Assembly: GCF_000161935.1 (NCBI RefSeq) | Contig: NZ_GG698804.1 | Span: forward strand, 99,400-163,399 | Length of the DNA stretch: 64,000 nt | Reading direction: 5' to 3' | Source of the DNA: Limosilactobacillus coleohominis 101-4-CHN | Lineage (GTDB): Bacteria > Bacillota > Bacilli > Lactobacillales > Lactobacillaceae | Notes under the pieces: model-generated | Database searches by the model: none | What the model saw: the letters and a program-made list of their open reading frames with translations, nothing else | What the model was told of the DNA's origin: nothing | In this document: positions 38,013-44,775 of the stretch, in pieces | Layout of the letters: each line of letters starts with the position of its first letter | Position numbering within the stretch: the stretch's first letter is position 1 | Translations under genes and position numbers: made by a program

Positions 38013-39026
38013 TTACAGAGTAGCAAAGTGAAGTAAAGTACGGATCATGTTTGAAGTGAAACCGTATTCGTTGTCGTACCAAGCAACAGTCTTAACTAAT
38101 TGTGAACCATCGTCACCTTCCATGATTTCGGTTTGTGATGGATCAAATACGGAACCGTAAGTTGAACCGATAATATCAGTTGAAACGATTGGGTCTTCAG
38201 TGTAACCAAAGGCATCATTGCCATCAGTTGCCTTCTTCATTGCATCGTTAACTTGGTCAACTGTAACCTTCTTGTCAAGAATTGAAACAAGTTCAGTTAA
38301 GGAACCATCAACAACACCAACCCGTTGTGCGTGTCCAGAAAGCTTACCGTTTAATTCTGGGATAACCAGACCAATGGCCTTAGCAGCACCAGATGAGTGA
38401 GGAATCGTGTTAACACTTGCAGTACGGTTGTTACGCATCTTCTTACCACGAGGACCATCCAGGATAGCTTGAGTAGAAGTGAATGCGTGGATCGTAGTCA
38501 TAGTACCAACCTTGATACCAAAGTCCTTGTTAAGGAAGTAAGCCATTGGTGCAAGACATGAAGTAGTACATGAACCAGCAGAAACGATCTTGTCATCCTT
38601 CTTAAGAGTATCCAGGTTAACACCAGGAACAACAGTTGGGATGTTACCAGCAGGTGCAGAAATCAGGACACGCTTAGCACCAGCGTCTAAGTGTGCTTGT
38701 GACTTTTCAGCAGAAGTGTAGAAACCAGTACATTCAAGTACAAAGTCAACACCATCATTCTTAACCCAAGGAATGTTCCGTGCATCACGTTCAGCGTAAA
38801 CTGGGTATTCCTTACCATCAACAACAATACCAGTGTCGGTAGCAGAAACTTCACCAGGGAACTTACCATGAGTTGAGTCATACTGCAAAAGGTATGCAAG
38901 CATTGCAGGAGTAGTCAAATCGTTGATGGCTACAACTTCAATATCCTTAGCACCCAATTTGTGAATCCGACGGAATGCTAAACGACCGATACGGCCAAAA
39001 CCATTAATACCAATCTTTACAGTCAT
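38013..39026 (-). CDS. gap: glyceraldehyde-3-phosphate dehydrogenase, type I
   Basis: A 337-residue NAD enzyme. N-terminal [14 protein letters not shown] Rossmann loop, catalytic Cys in [15 protein letters not shown] (near residue 155), HAFTSTQ, and [21 protein letters not shown] is the ribosome site. First gene of the glycolytic cluster. The CggR repressor that precedes gap in many Firmicutes is not here; tRNA genes occupy that position. Confidence 0.98.
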   Translation of the reverse strand: MTVKIGINGFGRIGRLAFRRIHKLGAKDIEVVAINDLTTPAMLAYLLQYDSTHGKFPGEVSATDTGIVVDGKEYPVYAERDARNIPWVKNDGVDFVLECTGFYTSAEKSQAHLDAGAKRVLISAPAGNIPTVVPGVNLDTLKKDDKIVSAGSCTTSCLAPMAYFLNKDFGIKVGTMTTIHAFTSTQAILDGPRGKKMRNNRTASVNTIPHSSGAAKAIGLVIPELNGKLSGHAQRVGVVDGSLTELVSILDKKVTVDQVNDAMKKATDGNDAFGYTEDPIVSTDIIGSTYGSVFDPSQTEIMEGDDGSQLVKTVAWYDNEYGFTSNMIRTLLHFATL

Positions 39027-39247
39027 ACTGCAAATTCCTCCTTTAGGAAAACATATAATTAAATGTACGTTATTATTTTAACACTGAAAATTAGATTGTA
39101 CAGTTCAAAAATTAACGCACATTTCCAACGCCCTTTATGATAACTGATTATTAGCAGAATGTCCATAATACTGCTAATTCCCCAACTAAATTTGAAAAAA
39201 CTATTGCAATTTGTTTCCTAATTCGATAAGATATTATTTGTTGTTAA

Positions 39248-39319
39248 GCGCCCTTAGTGTAATGGATCGCACGTGAGATTCCGGTTCTCGAGATCAGGGT
39301 TCGACTCCCTGGGGGCGCA
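39248..39319 (+). tRNA. tRNA-Arg (CCG)
   Basis: A 72-nt cloverleaf: acceptor GCGCCCT / GGGGCGC, anticodon stem TGAGA / TCTCG around loop TTCCGGT (anticodon CCG), T arm CAGGG TTCGACT CCCTG. It reads CGG codons. CCA is not encoded. Confidence 0.93.
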
Positions 39320-39327
39320 TTAACTTT

Positions 39328-39411
39328 GCCCAAGTGGCGGAATTGGCAGACGCGCAACGTTCAGGTCGTTGTATGGATTTCCATGTACAGGTTCGAATCC
39401 TGCCTTGGGCA
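39328..39411 (+). tRNA. tRNA-Leu (CAG), integration target
   Basis: An 84-nt class II tRNA: acceptor GCCCAAG / CTTGGGC, anticodon stem CAACG / CGTTG around TTCAGGT (anticodon CAG), a long variable arm, and T arm ending GGTTCGAATCC. Its last bases form the left copy of the 19-bp repeat that bounds the integrated element, so the gene stays intact. Confidence 0.95.
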
Positions 39412-39418
39412 TAATTAA
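39400..39418 (+). repeat. left att repeat
   Basis: CTGCCTTGGGCATAATTAA, running from the tRNA-Leu 3' end into the flank. Identical to 49788-49806. Confidence 0.93.
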
Positions 39419-39440
39419 ACCCTTTCGGGGTGTTTCAAAA

Positions 39441-39477
39441 TGTCTTAATCGTTGGTATTAAGGCATTTTTATTTTTG
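39441..39477 (+). terminator. element-supplied terminator for the tRNA operon
   Basis: TGtCTTAAT ... ATTAAGgCA stem followed by TTTTTATTTTT, just inside the element. Confidence 0.8.
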
Positions 39478-39512
39478 CCAAAACACCCTAAAACACCATT
39501 ATTTTTAAATTC

Positions 39513-39534
39513 TGCTACCAAACTGCTACCAAAA
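39513..39534 (+). repeat. left arm-type repeats
   Basis: Two tandem CTGCTACCAAA units (22 bases), identical to 49718-49739 next to the integrase stop. A degenerate pair TTGCTACCAACTGCTACCAA lies at 39600-39620. These look like integrase arm-binding sites. Confidence 0.78.
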
Positions 39535-39706
39535 TTGAACATCAAAAACCGCTTCTAACCAGCGCTTAGGCCACTTTCATTTTGAAGGTGGTTTTATTTT
39601 TGCTACCAACTGCTACCAAAATATGCTCTATACTGTTTATTTGTGTTCTATCTACCTATTATATGGACTTGTTCGCTAAACATTTAACACCACAAAACAA
39701 CACTGA

Positions 39707-40069
39707 TTAATAACCTTGCTCCATGATTGCATCAAACAGGGCGGGATAAACTTGTTTCAATTGGCTACCAAACTCTAATAATGCTTCTCGTTCGTGTACA
39801 TAGTATTGTGACTTGCTAATATTCAGCATTTTAATCACGGTATTCCCTTGCAATTGTTCCAGATACCGATATTCGATTAGCTTTTGATGGTCTGTAGTGC
39901 ATCCGCCAACCGCCTGTTCAATTGCTAGAAAACACTTTAAACATTGCTTACTTTCCGCCCTACGGTTTTTAATTTCACGTTTCGCCCATGCTCCAGACCG
40001 CAAGTAGATACTACGATAATCAATTCTAAAAAAGCCCCGCAAACTGCGGATGATGGTTTTACTATCCAT
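39707..40069 (-). CDS. ArpU-family late transcription regulator
   Basis: About 120 residues from the ATG at 40069 (MDSKTIIRSLRGFFRIDY). The N-terminus resembles ArpU proteins of Gram-positive phages (RFL-x-DY pattern and a YLRSGAW helix). The C-terminal segment QKLIEYRYLEQLQGNTVIKML-type region plus NISKSQYYVHEREALLEFG reads as a sigma-70 region-4-like helix-turn-helix. ArpU proteins switch on late packaging/lysis genes; in a satellite such a protein might respond to or hijack helper transcription. A longer frame from 40180 exists but is less family-like. Confidence 0.75.
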   Translation of the reverse strand: MDSKTIIRSLRGFFRIDYRSIYLRSGAWAKREIKNRRAESKQCLKCFLAIEQAVGGCTTDHQKLIEYRYLEQLQGNTVIKMLNISKSQYYVHEREALLEFGSQLKQVYPALFDAIMEQGY

Positions 40070-40211
40070 GCTGTTACCCCGTATAATATGAATTAGGGTT
40101 TCATTCGGGATATTCTCGGTATTAACAGCGCTAGTCAGTTTGACTTGTGCTGTTTTTATTTTGCTATTATCATATATCAATATGCGGGGGTCGCCCTCGT
40201 GATGGCTTTTT

Positions 40212-40246
40212 GAGTTCTGTATCTAGTGATACAGGGCTCTTTTTTG
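40212..40246 (+). terminator. terminator-like hairpin on the plus strand
   Basis: GAGttCTGTATC tagt GATACAGggCTC followed by TTTTTT, oriented against the ArpU gene. What it terminates is unknown; it may stop antisense transcription from the small-RNA locus side or be the mRNA leader fold. Confidence 0.6.
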
Positions 40247-40247
40247 T

Positions 40248-40281
40248 TATCAGTGCAAAATCTGCAATTATTGCACTGATA
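40248..40281. other. 11-bp inverted repeat
   Basis: TATCAGTGCAA, 12 bases, TTGCACTGATA: a perfect inverted repeat upstream of the ArpU gene. Possible operator or RNA hairpin. Confidence 0.55.
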
Positions 40282-40397
40282 CGATAATCATTGTACCAAT
40301 TCAAAAAACACTATCATTTGTCAGCATTCTACCAACATAATTAAACATCATAAGGGCTTCTGTGTTTGCCGTTAATCAATGAATCTAATTAGTTCCG

Positions 40398-40454
40398 TTT
40401 GTATGCAAGATTGCTATTTGTATGCAAGATTGCTATTTGTACGCAATCATTCTA
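40398..40454. repeat. tandem triplet of a 19-bp unit
   Basis: Two exact copies of TTTGTATGCAAGATTGCTA (40398-40416, 40417-40435) and a third diverged copy (40436-40454), just past the stop of the 118-residue gene. Confidence 0.9.
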
Positions 40455-40463
40455 TTACAGACG

Positions 40464-40820
40464 TTAATTACCAAGTTTCACTAACACGGATGTTATTACC
40501 TTATCATTTCTTAGACCTAGCCCCCCTACCCTAAAATTTTTTAAATTACCGCTTGCGTACAAGCTAACGGCAATGTGTGCGCTCTTGCTGTCAGCAGATA
40601 CGGGGCGGGGTAAATTAAAACGGTAACCATCCACCATTAGATAATTACCGTTGATTATTTTCTGTTCCTGTGCAAAGGCAATTAGTGCGTCTAAATCATC
40701 AATGCTTGCGTATTTGCGGATGAATGTTCTAGCATTTGACCGATACTGATACAGGCGGTTCTTTTCGGTGTGTCGTTTCTCATAGCGTCTAGTAGCGTTC
40801 ATTTGTGCCTGACTAACCAT
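40464..40820 (-). CDS. hypothetical basic protein of the element
   Basis: A 118-residue soluble protein. The basic N-terminus QAQMNATRRYEKRHTEKNR followed by a helix-rich segment (SNARTFIRKYASIDDLDALIAFAQEQK) resembles small ribbon-helix-helix-like proteins often found on lactobacillar plasmids and phages, and the C-terminal half is beta-rich (YLMVDGYRFNLP ... VGGLGLRNDKVITSVLVKLG). A nucleic-acid-binding role is plausible but not shown. AAGAGGG lies 6 bases before the ATG. Family not recognised. Confidence 0.65.
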   Translation of the reverse strand: MVSQAQMNATRRYEKRHTEKNRLYQYRSNARTFIRKYASIDDLDALIAFAQEQKIINGNYLMVDGYRFNLPRPVSADSKSAHIAVSLYASGNLKNFRVGGLGLRNDKVITSVLVKLGN

Positions 40821-40861
40821 GTTTAACCCTCTTTTCGTGTTCTATGATGTTTAAATATATC

Positions 40862-40889
40862 TTGTGTAGTGATAGATTTCTGATATAAT
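40862..40889 (+). promoter_or_regulatory. promoter of the element small RNA
   Basis: TTGTGT (40862-40867), a 16-base spacer and TATAAT (40884-40889). Confidence 0.7.
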
Positions 40890-40895
40890 TATATA

Positions 40896-40980
40896 TGTAA
40901 AAGGCGTTAGGTGATGTCAGCACCTAACGCCCGATAGTCTACTCAGTTAGTGAGAAACGTCCTACTTAGGGCGTTTTTTT
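40896..40980 (+). ncRNA. candidate ~85-nt antisense small RNA
   Basis: Starts about 7 bases after a TATAAT. It has a perfect 11-bp 5' hairpin (GGCGTTAGGTG atgtcag CACCTAACGCC, 40903-40931), a short CTCAgttagTGAG hairpin, and ends in a terminator AACGtCC tactta GGgCGTT with seven T (40956-40980). It opposes the 3' end and 3' UTR of the 35-residue peptide gene on the other strand. Confidence 0.68.
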
Positions 40981-41069
40981 ATTACCATAAACACAACATA
41001 AACTACCGTAATTAATACAGTAGCAAACAGCTTACCGTTAGAAATAGTAAGCGTGATTGTTATGTTCAC
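40962..41069 (-). CDS. 35-residue hydrophobic peptide, candidate type I toxin
   Basis: GTG start at 41069, TAG stop at 40964-40962. Begins MNITITLTISNGKLF, then a membrane helix (ATVLITVVYVVFMVI) and the basic tail KKRPK. GGAGAG lies 8 bases upstream. On this strand the perfect hairpin at 40931-40903 followed by TTTT would end its mRNA, so the mRNA 3' part is wholly covered by the opposite small RNA. The design (tiny membrane peptide plus 3'-overlapping antisense RNA) is that of txpA/bsrG/fst-class type I toxin systems. No family match is claimed. Confidence 0.65.
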   Translation of the reverse strand: MNITITLTISNGKLFATVLITVVYVVFMVIKKRPK

Positions 41070-41492
41070 AATAACAGCTCTCCACTAATTGAGTAGAAAC
41101 AAAAACTAAACATATTACGTCGCGCCCCTGTCTACTCGGATTGATGTAGACGCTGACGCAGTTTAATGTTTTGTAGACTATCTTGGTTCTTGGTAGGCTC
41201 ATGACTTCCTACCGCCAACCTGATTACATTTTATAGCTATCATACATATAACACAACGCAACAATTAAGCCGTTAGTCAGCAATTGACCAACGGCTTTTT
41301 AACTACGATTGTTTAGAAATGTCAACATTTTTCAACGGAAAAAATACCAGCTTAAAAAGCCCCTATTATTGCTCTAAATTGCGCTTCATTCATCCGCTTA
41401 ATGCTGATGAATCAACAATCATAGGTCACCAGACAAACACAATCATATTTAACTACTAATAGAAAAACAAATACATGTTTTGCGAGGTTGTT
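41070..41492. other. leader and intergenic region with hairpins, no gene seen
   Basis: Contains the leader of the 35-residue peptide gene, with a GTCTAC / GTAGAC hairpin around 41130-41151 and a copy of the small-RNA motif (41080-41096, minus strand CTACTCAATTAGTGGAG) that includes the ribosome site. It also holds GGTAGG / CCTACC at about 41190-41210 and a plus-strand terminator AGCCGTTagTCA ... TGAccAACGGCT with T run at 41267-41300. Confidence 0.5.
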
Positions 41493-41597
41493 TTATCGGA
41501 ACCTATGCACCATGTAAACCACCGCAACAATCAATAATAAAGCGCCGACTTCGTACGGTAAGAACTGACCATCAAAGAATAACAGCATTACTAACAT
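41493..41597 (-). CDS. 34-residue membrane peptide
   Basis: ATG at 41597, TAA at 41495-41493. MLVMLLFFDGQFLPYEVGAL then LLIVAVVYMVHRFR: one membrane helix and a basic end. A GGGGGG run precedes and may serve the second ATG (M4). Function unknown; such single-helix peptides are common in phage and satellite DNA. Confidence 0.5.
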   Translation of the reverse strand: MLVMLLFFDGQFLPYEVGALLLIVAVVYMVHRFR

Positions 41598-41734
41598 CCC
41601 CCCCATTTTTAACAACAATTAACAACATTCTTTTAACTATAAACATCCCCGATAATGTGCAATTTTGTGCACGTTATTTTAGCCAGATCACTGTTATATC
41701 AGCATTTCAGAATTGGACAAGGTACGGAACAGTT

Positions 41735-42118
41735 TTATTTGTTCTTAGTTTGTGACCTAATACCGATGTTCTTATAGGCGGTAGTTACTTTATTTTGATA
41801 GTAACCAGCATAAAAACGATGATGTTTTTGGTAGACAAAACCGAGTAGTTGCATGTTCTTTTTGAATTGACGGTTGCCTAATGGGGTAATCCCTTGCTGG
41901 TCACAATATTCTAAATAGTATTTATAGACCGTTGCGCATGGTGCATATAACCGCCGATTCTTAACCACGTTCGGGCTATAAACAAACTTAACTACATTCT
42001 TATCCGCTTGATCACGGTTTCTAATTCTGAAATAATTATCTTTCTTGTGTCGGCTTGCATCGAACCATTGCGATAAAGTCCGATGGTTCATTACATACCG
42101 CCCTTTATACCAGCCCAT
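41735..42118 (-). CDS. stand-alone primase C-terminal-domain-like protein
   Basis: A 127-residue basic protein. The segment VYKYYLEYCDQQGITPLGNR, QFKKNMQLLGF and HRFYAGY matches the pattern of the winged-helix tail of phage/plasmid D5/P4-type primase-helicases (Y..Y..WC...G..PLS...F...L...G). The helicase motifs themselves are absent here and nearby, so it is either a trimmed remnant or a separate DNA-binding subunit. GGAGGG lies 6 bases before the ATG. Confidence 0.6.
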   Translation of the reverse strand: MGWYKGRYVMNHRTLSQWFDASRHKKDNYFRIRNRDQADKNVVKFVYSPNVVKNRRLYAPCATVYKYYLEYCDQQGITPLGNRQFKKNMQLLGFVYQKHHRFYAGYYQNKVTTAYKNIGIRSQTKNK

Positions 42119-42188
42119 GCGATCCCTCCAAACTTATTTAAACTATTAATTAAAGAGTTAGGTCAACTAACCAGCCTAGTTCTTTTAA

Positions 42189-42278
42189 CTATCTTTTGAA
42201 CTGCGAAAAAATGAATTGAATAAGTACCCCTAGCAGCAAACCAAAAACTAAATTATTAACCATGTTTGTACTTATCAT
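42189..42278 (-). CDS. 29-residue membrane peptide
   Basis: ATG at 42278, TAG at 42191-42189. MISTNMVNNLVFGLLLGVLI then QFIFSQFKR: one helix with a basic tail. GAGG lies 5 bases upstream. Function unknown. Confidence 0.5.
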   Translation of the reverse strand: MISTNMVNNLVFGLLLGVLIQFIFSQFKR

Positions 42279-42406
42279 TTCCACCTCACAAAATACTTCA
42301 CCTTTTCCGCCTAATGTTCCTTTAATTACAAATGATCAACACTGATACAACGCTCTTTTCATCACATCAGCATTTGTCGGTGTAGCCATGCTTCAAGCGG
42401 ATGGAC

Positions 42407-42568
42407 TTAGTGTTTATATTCCACCAATACATAACCCATTACCGCCAAAACTACAATGATCAGCATTGCTATGTTGGTACGCCAATAGGCTTGGTCTAGT
42501 GTGATATGAAAGGCGTTAGCAATTAAGCGGTAAAACATCCAATCGTCGAAACTATTTAGAATTGTCAT
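42407..42568 (-). CDS. 53-residue single-helix membrane protein
   Basis: ATG at 42568, TAA at 42409-42407, with GAGAGG 7 bases upstream. An amphipathic N-terminus (MTILNSFDDWMFYRLIANAF) is followed by a helix NIAMLIIVVLAVMGYVLV and the end EYKH. Good ribosome site and composition support a real gene. Family not recognised. Confidence 0.6.
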   Translation of the reverse strand: MTILNSFDDWMFYRLIANAFHITLDQAYWRTNIAMLIIVVLAVMGYVLVEYKH

Positions 42569-42921
42569 TTTATTACCTCTCTTTTTTTAGGGTGTATGAA
42601 CTGCCTGAATTCTTTTTTAGGGTGTCTGAATTGTCATCTTTTTTTATGATGCGCCCTTACCGCCCTTATTAACTGCTGACAAACTTAAACATGATTACAA
42701 TTTAACTACGCCCGTTGCTGACAACAAGATAAGGGGGCTTTTTATTATGTTCTAATTCTCATTTTAAGGCTCTCTGACCAATTCTAGTGGTTACACGATT
42801 TTATATTAGTTCCCTGATATCCGCTACATAGCAGGGCAAAATTTGAGAATTAGCAAGGTAAAAGCGTAACAGTGTTTTCTTTTAGTCATGATTGTTAGGC
42901 ATCCGACCTTGTGTGAAACAC

Positions 42922-42993
42922 CTCTGTTACTATCTCCGCTACTATCTCTGTTACTACCTTTAACACTATCTCTGTTACTAAATCTGTTACTGC
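42922..42993. repeat. six tandem 12-bp units
   Basis: Units of CTCTGTTACTAT type with exact 12-base period: CTCTGTTACTAT, CTCCGCTACTAT, CTCTGTTACTAC, CTTTAACACTAT, CTCTGTTACTAA, ATCTGTTACTGC. Confidence 0.9.
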
Positions 42994-43144
42994 TACTACT
43001 TACCGTTGACAGTTGTAGTAATGTGATGCAACTATGCATCAGCTATATCCAGCTATCTAAACAGCTATATCGTGCATTTATCACTTCGGTCAACTCAATT
43101 AGGACAACTTGTCCGATTGCATAACATCAAGGGTTACGGATGTC

Positions 43145-43312
43145 AGTAGTGATAACTGTGTGCTTATTAGTGGTGTTATCAGTGTACTTAACAGTGTAGT
43201 TAATGCTGTATATGCCTCTGTACCTAACGATGGTACTAAACAGTACCAACATAGTTTACAAGGTGGTTTACATGTTAGTTGTCATGTTGGTTTACAAGAT
43301 AGTGTACATAGA
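43145..43312. repeat. fourteen-unit degenerate 12-bp-period array
   Basis: Read in 12-base steps the sequence aligns as AGTGTACTTAAC-like units (for example AGTGTACTTAAC, AGTGTAGTTAAT, TCTGTACCTAAC, AGTTTACAAGGT, GGTTTACATGTT, GGTTTACAAGAT, AGTGTACATAGA) with no length change across 168 bases. Confidence 0.75.
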
Positions 43313-43334
43313 CAAATACTGTCAGATAAGCAAT

Positions 43335-43366
43335 AAGGGGTGTTGATTGATATTTCAACGCCCCCT
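43335..43366. other. stem-loop in the origin-like region
   Basis: AAGGGGtGTTGA ttgatat TTCAACgCCCCCTT. No T run on either side is obvious, so a structural or replication role is as likely as termination. Confidence 0.55.
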
Positions 43367-43527
43367 TACTCCAGCATCTTCACCGATAACGGATTCCCCA
43401 TGAACGGCTTTTCAGTCAACGGCTCTTCAGTCGTACTAGTCAGAGTACGACCTTATTTCTCGTTGTGACCATCAGGGAACAACCTTATTTTTTGTCCAGC
43501 GACCTTATTTAAATACTTATTATTGGT

Positions 43528-43614
43528 TGTACTAAATGTCACCCCCCAGTTGTACTATTTGTCACCCCCTGCTGTACAAAATGACACCCCCTGTTGTACT
43601 ATTTGTCACCCTTA
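43528..43614. repeat. four 22-bp iterons
   Basis: TGTAC starts at 43528, 43551, 43573 and 43595 (spacings 23, 22, 22). Consensus TGTACTAWWTGTCACCCCCT; the third copy is TGTACAAAATGACACCCCCT. They lie about 40 bases past the stop of the putative initiator gene, which is the usual iteron-initiator pairing of theta-type replicons and satellites. Confidence 0.9.
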
Positions 43615-43653
43615 ACTTGAAAATTAAATACCGTATTTAAAATAATAAATACC

Positions 43654-44274
43654 TTAGTAAATTTTATTTACTTCGTTAAAAAATTCGGGAACTTCTTTTT
43701 CTGATTGATAATTAATGTTAAGTTCTAATGATCTTTGATGATTCTCACTTGGTAAGTAGAATACATAACTTTTTTGGTACAATTGTTTTAGATTCCGTTT
43801 GATGGAACGTTCACTCAGATTCAGTATCAAAGCCATTTTTTGGTTAGACAAGGTGCTTTGACGTTTCCCATTCTTGAAAGCATCATCATATATTAGACTA
43901 CAGATTATAGCTTCACGGTAGTTCAAAATCCCCCGTTGAACATCATTCAATATCTGATAAGGAACTGATAAATATGGTTTCTTGTTCCTTGCCAACGGGA
44001 AAATTTGCCAATTGGTTTTACCATCAGCATGATTATATTCAACAGCGACCCACCCTAAATTAGATAACTCTTGCACTTGTCTGCTAATGTAATCAACACC
44101 GCAATTCTGATACTCCGCAAGGGTTCGTCTACTTGCGTTAATTGTTTTGAATTTACGATTAAGCGCCAATAATTTTGCATACAAGATAGCTGATGATGGT
44201 TTACTACTTTGAACTAACGCCAACGGCAATTTGACTATGGGCGTTTTTAATTTTATTCCTTCTCCGTTACTCAT
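43654..44274 (-). CDS. putative replication initiation protein of the element
   Basis: A 206-residue basic protein. The N-terminal part (VKLPLALVQSSKPSSAILYAKLLALN ... SRRTLAEYQNCGVDYISRQV) looks like a winged helix, and the C-terminal part has a second helix-turn-helix-like block (LSNQKMALILNLSERSIKRN). Two such domains plus iterons just downstream fit a replication initiator or phage replisome-organiser. I did not find helicase or primase motifs. Codon use is more A+T-rich than in the flanking chromosome. Confidence 0.65.
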   Translation of the reverse strand: MSNGEGIKLKTPIVKLPLALVQSSKPSSAILYAKLLALNRKFKTINASRRTLAEYQNCGVDYISRQVQELSNLGWVAVEYNHADGKTNWQIFPLARNKKPYLSVPYQILNDVQRGILNYREAIICSLIYDDAFKNGKRQSTLSNQKMALILNLSERSIKRNLKQLYQKSYVFYLPSENHQRSLELNINYQSEKEVPEFFNEVNKIY

Positions 44275-44397
44275 AATTTATTCGCCTTATCAATTAACTA
44301 GAGCTCTAAATTCTGATAATATGAATAAAGCGAGCCAACTAAAAGCCCGCTTTATGAAAATATTTTTTCAAGTCGTTCCTGCTGTTTGATGTGGTAG

Positions 44398-44775
44398 TTA
44401 GTCAGCATGAACGGCTTTTTTTGTGTCCTTGAATTGATTGTAGTAATTCTGTTTCAAACGTTCCGCCCTCATCATCATCGAAAGTCCAGAGGTTCGGATG
44501 TTAGTGTAAGTACGCTGCAACTCCTCTTCGGTGCTGATCAAGTAATAGCCGTTATCCATTCCAATAGGGACACCCTCATTGGTCAAACGGGCAATAATAT
44601 TACTAACGGCTCTTACATCAACCCCTAAGGCATCCGCAACCCTGCTTCGTGATATGGGGTTCTCTGAACCATAAGGTAGTAGCCTTAATACCTTACGTTC
44701 GATATTGGTTTCACCTTTGACTGCTTGCTGGTCAATCGTCGGCAAATTGAATAATGCTAATTGCTCCTCACTCAT
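44398..44775 (-). CDS. winged-helix DNA-binding protein
   Basis: A 125-residue protein with a clear helix-turn-helix at about residues 26-70 (RKVLRLLPYGSENPISRSRV, ADALGVDVRAVSNIIARLTNEG) and wing GYYL, and a basic C-terminal helix (MMMRAERLKQNYYNQFKDTKK). It is placed before the initiator gene, so a replication or regulatory role is plausible. Its ATG overlaps the stop of the upstream 68-residue gene by four bases. Confidence 0.65.
   Translation of the reverse strand: MSEEQLALFNLPTIDQQAVKGETNIERKVLRLLPYGSENPISRSRVADALGVDVRAVSNIIARLTNEGVPIGMDNGYYLISTEEELQRTYTNIRTSGLSMMMRAERLKQNYYNQFKDTKKAVHAD

Larger units (their letters stand above)
42569..43653. other. origin-like repeat-rich region, no credible gene
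   Basis: About 1.1 kb between the putative replication initiator gene and the small peptide genes. It holds, from left to right, a 10-bp inverted repeat (CTAATTCTCA 42752-42761 / TGAGAATTAG 42844-42853), a six-unit 12-bp array, a second 14-unit 12-bp-period array, a GGGG-rich hairpin (43335-43366), a tandem 15-bp repeat (43403-43432), three CCTTATTT direct repeats (43449, 43481, 43501) and four 22-bp iterons. Short frames here are low-complexity and overlap on both strands. Confidence 0.7.

Noticed and set aside
42824-43039. 71-codon minus-strand frame with Ser-Asn-Arg-Asp repeats
   Set aside because: The repeats come from the 12-bp tandem array; no good ribosome site and the ends are not protein-like. 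Kept as a possible alternative in the findings.
43109-43336. 75-codon plus-strand frame across the 12-bp array
   Set aside because: It is an open frame only because the 12-base period is a multiple of three. No ribosome site, low-complexity product, wrong strand for the operon.
42922-43614. CRISPR array
   Set aside because: Units are contiguous 12-mers or 22-bp iterons with no unique spacers, and there are no cas genes.
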